NCBI RefSeq assembly: GCF_028622095.1
Contig: NZ_CP115165.1
Span: 310,001-374,000, forward strand
Source of the DNA: Deinococcus aquaticus
GTDB taxonomy: Bacteria > Deinococcota > Deinococci > Deinococcales > Deinococcaceae
Direction: 5' to 3'
Length of the DNA: 64,000 bases
Position 1 is the stretch's first letter, and each line of letters starts with the position of its first letter. The position numbers and the translations under genes were made by a program. Positions 54,390-64,000 of this stretch are shown one piece after another. Below the pieces are notes generated by a model that saw only the letters and a list, made by a program, of their open reading frames with translations, did no database searches and had not been told where the DNA came from.

Positions 54390-54854
54390 TTACTCCGCCT
54401 TCTCGGCGCTTTCCGTCTTCGCGGCGGGCAGGATGACCTGACCACCGGCGGCTTCCACGGCCTTGACGGCGCTTTCGCTGGCCGCGTCGACATGGATGGT
54501 CAGGGCGCGGGTCACTTCACCGTTGCCGAGCAGCTTCACGGGGCGGTTCTTGCGGCGCACGAGGCCCGCGAGTTCCAGCGTGTTGCGGTCGATGGTGGTG
54601 TCCTCGACGCCTTCGAGTCTGCCCAGGTTCACAACTTCGAAGGTGATGCCGACGTTGTTGAAACCGCGCTTGGGCAGGCGGCTGATCAGGGTGCTGCGGC
54701 CGCCCTCGAAGTAGCTGCCCTTACCGGCGCCACTGCGTGACTTCTGGCCCTTGTGACCGCGACCGGCGGTCTTGTCGGTGCCGCCGGGGCCGCGACCGAC
54801 GCGCTTGCGGTCCTTGCGGCTGCCAGCGTGGGGTTTGAGTTCGTGGAGCTTCAC
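54390..54854 (-). CDS. rplO: Ribosomal protein uL15
   Basis: 154 aa. [20 protein letters not shown] then [21 protein letters not shown] and [19 protein letters not shown] are diagnostic; the C-terminal half [21 protein letters not shown] is typical. Late-binding 50S protein. Confidence 0.98.
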   Translation of the reverse strand: MKLHELKPHAGSRKDRKRVGRGPGGTDKTAGRGHKGQKSRSGAGKGSYFEGGRSTLISRLPKRGFNNVGITFEVVNLGRLEGVEDTTIDRNTLELAGLVRRKNRPVKLLGNGEVTRALTIHVDAASESAVKAVEAAGGQVILPAAKTESAEKAE

Positions 54855-55018
54855 GCTTCCACCTCCAGGAGGTGCTTGACGGTGTTGACCATGCCGCGGA
54901 CGGCAGGACTGTCGCTGACTTCACGGCTGTCGCCGATCTTCTTGAGGCCCAGCGCGTGAAGGGTCTTCACCTGGTAACCAGGGCGACCGATGACGCTGCG
55001 CTTGAGGGTGATTTTCAC
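54851..55018 (-). CDS. rpmD: Ribosomal protein uL30
   Basis: 55 aa with GTG start at 55018, overlapping the rpsE stop (GTGA). Sequence [20 protein letters not shown] and [12 protein letters not shown] match L30. The overlap with rplO is 4 bp. Confidence 0.97.
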   Translation of the reverse strand: MKITLKRSVIGRPGYQVKTLHALGLKKIGDSREVSDSPAVRGMVNTVKHLLEVEA

Positions 55019-55528
55019 TGCGCGCCTCCGGTGGGCTGCGCCTCGCCGCGCAGAGCACGGACCTGCTTGGCGGTGCGGAGGTTCTTCAGGCCGTCGAACA
55101 CGGCGTACGCCACGTTCACCTTGTTGCGGCTGCCGAGTTCCTTGCTGAGCATGTTGGTGATGCCAGCCAATTCGGCAATGCTGCGGGGCACGGTGCCGGC
55201 GATCACACCGGTACCAGGGCCGGCGGGCTTGAGCAGCACGCGGCTGGTGCTGTTCACGCCGACGATGTCGTGCGGGATGGTGCCGTTCTCGACGGGCACG
55301 TTGATCATGTTCTTGCGGGCGATGCTCTTGGCCTTCTCGATGGCCACGGGCACTTCTTTCGCCTTGCCGATTCCCATGCCCACGCGGCCGTTACGGTCGC
55401 CCAGGATCACCAGTGCGGAGAAGCGGAAGCGGCGTCCACCCTGGTAGGTTTTGCTGGTGCGGTTGACGAACAGCATCTTCTCTTCGAATTCGCTGCTCTC
55501 GCGGTCCGCATTGCGGTCGTTGCGTCGG

Positions 55529-55545
<17 letters not shown>
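55015..55545 (-). CDS. rpsE: Ribosomal protein uS5
   Basis: 176 aa, GTG start inside the end of rplR (17-bp overlap). [39 protein letters not shown] and [19 protein letters not shown] are diagnostic. Part of the decoding-fidelity centre with S4. Confidence 0.98.
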
Positions 55546-55866
<321 letters not shown>

Positions 55867-55867
<1 letters not shown>

Positions 55868-56424
55868 TATTTCTTCCCTTTCCCGCCGGTGGCGCCAGCC
55901 TTACCGGCCTTGAGGCTGATTTTCTCACCGGCGAAGCGCACACCCTTGCCGTGGTAGGCATCGGGTTTACGAACTTTGCGAACGTTGGCGGCCACCTGTC
56001 CGACGAGCTGCTTGTCGATGCCGCTGACGTCGATCTTGGTGGGTTCCGGAACAGTGAAGGTCACGCCGGCCGGGGGCTCGATCACGACGGGGTGGCTGTA
56101 ACCGATGGTCATTTCCAGCGCTTTCCCGGCGAGCTTGGCGCGGAAACCGACGCCTTTGAGCTCCAGGTTGATGACGTAGCCATCGCTGACGCCCTTGACG
56201 GCGTTGGCCACCAGGGTGCGGGTCAGGCCGTGCAGGGCGCGGTGGCGCTGCTGGTCACTGGGACGCTCGACCAGCAGCTGGTCGCCGTCCTGCTTGACGG
56301 TCAGTTCCTGGTTGTAGGGAACGGTCAGTTCGCCTTTAGGGCCTTTGACCTTGAACACGCCGCCGGCGACGCTCGTGGTCACGCCGTTCGGAACGGCGAT
56401 GGGCTGTTTACCAATTCGGGACAT
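55867..56424 (-). CDS. rplF: Ribosomal protein uL6
   Basis: 185 aa. [48 protein letters not shown] and the end [14 protein letters not shown] are typical. Near the factor-binding centre of the 50S. A 95-nt spacer separates it from rpsH. Confidence 0.98.
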
Positions 56425-56519
56425 GTGCTGTCCTCCTTCCTTAAGTTCGGAGTTCCCGGTCTGGGGTCCGAGGGGTCAGGTGAGATCGTGTGCTCGCTGG
56501 TGGTTTCCCGGTGAGGGGA

Positions 56520-56921
<402 letters not shown>

Positions 56922-57147
56922 GTATCTCCTCCAGGGGTCGGCGTGACAGGCACGCAGCCCCGGCGGGTGGTCCGGGCACCTGTCTGGTACCGGACGCAAG
57001 TCTCCCCTTGTGAATCTGTGACGGTGAAAATACCGCCGCTTCCTCTGTTGGGTTGGGAATCCACCTCTGGACGATCACCTCTCCGTAACGGGGGGTTCGT
57101 ATCCAGGGGGCACAGCACGAACACCGCACGTGGTGCGGCAAGAAACC

Positions 57148-57177
57148 AGTGTATCAGACCGGCAGGCCTGCTGGCAA
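57148..57177 (-). promoter_or_regulatory. Promoter of the rpsH unit
   Basis: On the minus strand TTGCCA, an 18-bp spacer and TACACT. Start near 57141. The leader to 56922 begins with a CCGCAC-CA-CGTGCGG hairpin. No open frame or other gene is seen in the 343-nt gap 56922-57264. Confidence 0.75.
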
Positions 57178-57207
57178 TGCCTGACCGGGACGCCCGGGCC
57201 AGGAATG

Positions 57208-57229
57208 AAAAAACCCCCGTTGCCGGGGG
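57208..57229 (-). terminator. Intrinsic terminator between rpsN and rpsH
   Basis: CCCCCG and CGGGGG pair with a 4-nt loop; on the minus strand the stem is followed by TTTTTTC. It lies 36 nt past the rpsN stop. Confidence 0.85.
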
Positions 57230-57264
57230 AATTATTCTGAGGTACTGCTCTGAGGGGCTGGAAC

Positions 57265-57450
57265 TTACCAGCTGCTTTTCTTCACGCCGGGCAGTTCGCC
57301 CTTGTGCGCCATCTCGCGGATGCAGATGCGGCACATGCCGAAGAAACGGTAGTAACCGCGGGCGCGGCCACAGCGGGAGCAGCGGCTGTAGTTCTGCACG
57401 GCAAATTTGTGGCCGCGGGCTGCCTTGACAACTTTCGAGGTGTTCGCCAT
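57265..57450 (-). CDS. rpsZ: Ribosomal protein uS14, zinc-binding type
   Basis: 61 aa. Zinc site CSRC and CRIC; ends [17 protein letters not shown] as in the short S14 form. Last gene before the internal terminator. Confidence 0.97.
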   Translation of the reverse strand: MANTSKVVKAARGHKFAVQNYSRCSRCGRARGYYRFFGMCRICIREMAHKGELPGVKKSSW

Positions 57451-57459
57451 ATCAGTTCC

Positions 57460-57999
57460 TTATTTCCGGAAGGGCAGGCCCAGACCCTGCAGGAGGGCGC
57501 GGGCTTCTTCGTCGGTCTTGGCGGTGGTCACGATGGTGATGTCCATGCCACGCACCTTGTCGACCATGTCGTACGTGATTTCCGGGAAGATCAGCTGCTC
57601 TTTGATGCCCAGGTTGTAGTTACCACGGCCATCGAAAGCATTGGGGTTCACGCCACGGAAGTCACGAATGCGGGGAAGGCCGATGTTGATCAGCTTCTCG
57701 AGGAACACGTACATGCGCTCGCCGCGCAGCGTGACCTTGATGCCGACCGGCATGCCCTGACGAAGTTTGAAGTTGCTGATGCTCTTCTTCGCCTTGGTGA
57801 TGATGGGCTTCTGAAGGGTGATCAGGCCCAGTTCTTTGGCGGCCTTGTCGATGGCTTTGCTGTCTTCCTTGGCGGAACCCAGGCCTTCGTTGATCACGAT
57901 CTTCTCGATGCGGGGCGCGGCCATGACGCTGGAGTAGCTGAACTGCTCCACCAGTGCCGGGCGCACCTGCTCGTTGTACTTGGTCTTCAGGGTCTGCAT
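57460..57999 (-). CDS. rplE: Ribosomal protein uL5
   Basis: 179 aa. [60 protein letters not shown] and GLGLPFRK at the end are typical. Binds 5S rRNA and touches S13. A 58-nt spacer precedes it. Confidence 0.98.
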   Translation of the reverse strand: MQTLKTKYNEQVRPALVEQFSYSSVMAAPRIEKIVINEGLGSAKEDSKAIDKAAKELGLITLQKPIITKAKKSISNFKLRQGMPVGIKVTLRGERMYVFLEKLINIGLPRIRDFRGVNPNAFDGRGNYNLGIKEQLIFPEITYDMVDKVRGMDITIVTTAKTDEEARALLQGLGLPFRK

Positions 58000-58057
58000 G
58001 TTGCCTCTCTTCGGGCGGACGGGTCGCCCAGGTCACGCTGGCGCGTGACCCTGGAAT

Positions 58058-58805
<748 letters not shown>

Positions 58806-58809
<4 letters not shown>

Positions 58810-59090
58810 GCGTTACCGCCTTCAGTTTCCACGGCGGTGGTTTCGATGCCACGGGGGCGCTCGATCAGCTTGGTGACCTTCCAGGTCTTGGTCTTGCTGA
58901 TGGGGCGCACGGCGAGGATCTCGACGCGGTCACCGATCTTGAATTCGTTGTTCTCGTCGTGGGCAGCGTATTTGTGGCTGCGGGTCACGACCTTGCCGTA
59001 CAGCGGGTGAGCAAAGCGGCGCTCGACCTTCACGCTGACCGTCTTGTCGGCCTTGTCGCTCACGACGACGCCGGTAAAGGTCTTTTTCAT
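58806..59090 (-). CDS. rpsQ: Ribosomal protein uS17
   Basis: 94 aa. [40 protein letters not shown] and [20 protein letters not shown] are diagnostic. Primary 16S-binding protein. Overlaps rpmC by 4 bp. Confidence 0.98.
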
Positions 59091-59276
59091 GCCTGCTCTC
59101 CCTGCTGGCTCAGCTCACCACGGATGGTGTTGAGCTGAGCGACTTCGCGGCGCAGCTGCGTCACGCGGTGGGGCTGGGCCAGGTTGCCGGTGGCGGCCTG
59201 GAAGCGCAGCTCCATCAGTTCTTTCTTGCGGGCGTCGATTTCACGGGCGAAATCGTCGGCCTTCAGGTTACGCATC

Positions 59277-59290
<14 letters not shown>
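59087..59290 (-). CDS. rpmC: Ribosomal protein uL29
   Basis: 67 aa. [40 protein letters not shown], a typical two-helix L29 near the exit tunnel. Overlaps rplP by 14 bp. Confidence 0.97.
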
Positions 59291-59701
<411 letters not shown>

Positions 59702-59705
<4 letters not shown>

Positions 59706-60444
59706 TCACCTCCGGGGCGGCGCCGCGCGGTCGGGCGGCGGCGGTTGGGACGGTCGCCTTCGGGACGACGTTCGTCGTTGCGGCGCTGGGGACGGGCGAA
59801 GGTTTCGGTGCGGCCACCGATGACTTCACCGGTGAAGACCATGACCTTGATACCCAGGATGCCGTAGGTGGTGCGGGCCAGGGCGGTGCCGTAGTCGATG
59901 TCGGCGCGCAGGGTGTGCAGGGGCACGCGGCCTTCGCGGACCATCTCGGTGCGGGCCTGCTCGGCTCCGCCGAGGCGGCCGGACAGGATGATCTTGACGC
60001 CACGGGCGCCGGATTCCATCACGCGCTGGGCGGCCTGCTTCATGGCGCGGCGGAACGCGAAGCGGCGTTCGATCTGCTCGGCGATGCGCAGGGCGACCAG
60101 GGGCGCGCTGATGTTGGGGTTGGGGATCTCGGCGACGTTCACCGCGACCGTGCCGGCGGACACGAGTTTCTCGATGTCCTGGCGGAGTTCCTTGATGGAC
60201 TCGCCGCCCTTGCCGATCACGATGCCGGGTTTCGCGGCGCTGATGATCACGTTGACCTGCTGGCCGGCGCGCTCGATCTCGATGCGGGCGATGCCTGCAG
60301 CGTTGAGCTTCTTGCCGACGAGGTTACGGATCTTCTCGTCCTCTTTCAGCAGACCGGCGTACTGCTTCTTGCCGGCGTACCAGCGGCTGTTCCAGCCACG
60401 GGTGATGCCCAGGCGGAAGCCGTTCGGGTTGATCTTGTTACCCA

Positions 60445-60445
<1 letters not shown>
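59702..60445 (-). CDS. rpsC: Ribosomal protein uS3
   Basis: 247 aa. [22 protein letters not shown] domain with [39 protein letters not shown], and a basic tail rich in Arg, Pro and Glu ([20 protein letters not shown]) that is longer than in many species. mRNA entry-site protein with helicase role. Confidence 0.98.
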
Positions 60446-61133
<688 letters not shown>

Positions 61134-61145
61134 GTCCTACCCTCC

Positions 61146-61979
61146 TTACTTCCCGCCGCGGCGGGTGATGATGAAGCGGTCGCTGTTCTTGCGCTTCTTA
61201 CGGGTCTTGAGACCCTTCGCAGGCTGGCCCCAGGGGGACACAGGCACGCGGCCGGCACCGGTGCGGCCTTCACCGCCGCCGTGGGGGTGATCCACGGGGT
61301 TCATGGAGCTACCACGCTGGTGGGGCTTGCGGCCGAGCCAGCGGCTACGGCCGGCCTTACCGAGGTTGATGTTCTTGTGCTCGGCGTTGCCGACCGTACC
61401 GATGGTGGCGTAGCACTCGCTGTGCACGCGGCGGAGTTCGCCGCTGGGCAGTCGCAGGATCACGTAGTCGCTTTCCTTACCCTGCACCTGAATGCTGGTA
61501 CCGGCGCTGCGGGCGAGCTGGGCGCCCTTACCGGGGACCAGTTCGACGCTGTGCACGACGGCACCGACGGGCACGAAGCGCAGCGGCAGGGCGTTGCCCA
61601 GCTTGGGTTCGGCTTCGGGTCCGGCGTTCACGGTCGCGCCGACCATCAGGCCTTCGGGGGCCAGAATGTAACGCTTGGCGCCGTCGGCGTAGTGCAGCAG
61701 GGCGATGCGGGCGCTGCGGTTGGGATCGTACTCGATCGCGGCGACCTTGGCGGTCACGCCGGCCTTGTCGCGGCGCTTGAAGTCGATGATGCGGTACAGG
61801 CGCTTGTGGCCACCGCCGATGAATCGGCTGGTGATGCGGCCACGGTTGTTACGTCCGCCGGTCTTGGGGAGGGCAGTGGTGAGCGCCTTTTCGGGGCGCT
61901 TCTTGGTCAGTCCGCTGAAGTCCGCAGTCGTCATCTGGCGACGGCTGGGGGTGTACGGACGGTATTTCTTGACGGCCAT
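61146..61979 (-). CDS. rplB: Ribosomal protein uL2
   Basis: 277 aa from ATG 61979 ([20 protein letters not shown]). [20 protein letters not shown] and the peptidyl-transferase-adjacent [15 protein letters not shown] are conserved. The frame extends upstream but the family start is clear and has a GGAG site. Confidence 0.98.
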   Translation of the reverse strand: MAVKKYRPYTPSRRQMTTADFSGLTKKRPEKALTTALPKTGGRNNRGRITSRFIGGGHKRLYRIIDFKRRDKAGVTAKVAAIEYDPNRSARIALLHYADGAKRYILAPEGLMVGATVNAGPEAEPKLGNALPLRFVPVGAVVHSVELVPGKGAQLARSAGTSIQVQGKESDYVILRLPSGELRRVHSECYATIGTVGNAEHKNINLGKAGRSRWLGRKPHQRGSSMNPVDHPHGGGEGRTGAGRVPVSPWGQPAKGLKTRKKRKNSDRFIITRRGGK

Positions 61980-61992
61980 GTTCAATCTCTCC

Positions 61993-62276
61993 TTAGGCCT
62001 GGCCTTCGAGGGCCTCGATCTTCTGGCCTTCGGCGAGACGCACGATGGCCTTCTTGCGGTCGGCACGGTGCCCGATGAAACGGCCGACCCGCTTACGCTT
62101 GCCGGGGACGTTCATGGTGCTGATGCCGATCACGGTCACGCCGAACGCTTTCTGAACAGCGCTCTTGATGTCGGTCTTGGTGGCCTTGGGGCTCACCCAG
62201 AAGGTGTACACGCCGCGTTCCATGCCGGCGTAGGCCTTCTCGCTGATCACGGGCTGCTGAAGGATGTCGTAGTGGC

Positions 62277-62280
<4 letters not shown>
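61993..62280 (-). CDS. rplW: Ribosomal protein uL23
   Basis: 95 aa. [40 protein letters not shown] and [20 protein letters not shown] fit L23, the docking site for SRP and trigger factor. Overlaps rplD by 4 bp. Confidence 0.98.
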
Positions 62281-63826
<1,546 letters not shown>

Positions 63827-63831
63827 TGCTA

Positions 63832-64000
63832 TTACTCCAGGACCTTGGCGACGACGCCGGCGCCGACGGTACGGCCGCCCTCGCGGATCGCGAAGCGCAG
63901 GCCTTCTTCCATCGCGATCGGCTTGATCAGCTCAACCACGAACGTGATGTTATCGCCGGGCATGACCATCTCCACGCCCTCGGGCAGTTCCACCACGCCT
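63832..64000 (-). CDS. tuf: Elongation factor Tu, C-terminal end only
   Basis: The last 56 codons are visible: [53 protein letters not shown] then TAA. This is domain 3 of EF-Tu; the rest lies beyond the window edge. Confidence 0.97.
   Translation of the reverse strand, partial: GVVELPEGVEMVMPGDNITFVVELIKPIAMEEGLRFAIREGGRTVGAGVVAKVLE

Overview
The window is a high-GC (about 65-70% by eye) bacterial chromosome segment from a Deinococcus species. The reasons are the protein-level character of the ribosomal proteins, RpoA, PolX-PHP and AcnA, a zinc-free S4, the type III polyketide synthase, many leaderless genes with a TANNNT box 5-9 nt before the start codon, and a degenerate copy of the Deinococcus radiation/desiccation motif.

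Layout. 1-2.0 kb: end of a restriction-methylase (partial). 2.2-3.9 kb: PolX with a PHP domain and a degenerate polymerase site. 4.1-11.2 kb: a GntR regulator plus HAMP membrane protein, divergent from a complete branched-chain amino acid ABC operon (livJHMGF). 11.2-16.6 kb: DUF4388 protein, scpB, tsaC, pilC, a subtilisin lipoprotein and an HNH-like protein. 16.6-17.0 kb: a dispersed repeat and an unusual serine-tRNA-like RNA whose anticodon loop is replaced by a pseudoknot-forming segment. 17.0-24.3 kb: aconitase, a conserved hypothetical protein, a Fur-box-controlled P1B-4 metal ATPase, a haem-binding protein and a small hydrophilic protein. 24.4-36.1 kb: type III PKS, aldo/keto reductase, nitroreductase, small membrane and lipoproteins, a diguanylate cyclase, ndk, two nucleoside-type ABC permeases, a RodZ-like protein and an AI-2E family membrane protein. 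36.1-39.5 kb: alpha operon (infA-rpmJ-rpsM-rpsK-rpsD-rpoA-rplQ). 39.6-42.1 kb: PadR regulator, DUF4188 protein and an HExxH protein. 42.2-52.1 kb: an eight-gene operon built on MoxR AAA+ ATPase, VWA, DUF5682, DUF5691 and SWIM proteins, with an AT-rich Schlafen/AlbA_2 gene spliced into it. 52.3-64.0 kb: adk, secY and the spc/S10 ribosomal operons, ending inside tuf.

Regulatory structure. The ribosomal block is split into units by intrinsic terminators after rpsN and after secY. rpsH and infA have their own TTGCC(A/G)-18 bp-TACNNT promoters. Three copies of a 135-bp repeat with inverted ends sit in intergenic regions (20.9, 35.9 and 42.1 kb). A second, shorter GC-rich palindromic repeat flanks polX and precedes the tRNA-like locus.

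Most notable: (1) the tRNA-Ser-like RNA with a predicted H-type pseudoknot in place of the anticodon loop; (2) the AT-rich AlbA_2 gene inserted with base-level precision between moxR and the DUF5682 gene of a possibly stress-regulated MoxR-VWA operon; (3) the PolX polymerase site lacking its catalytic aspartates next to an intact PHP nuclease site.
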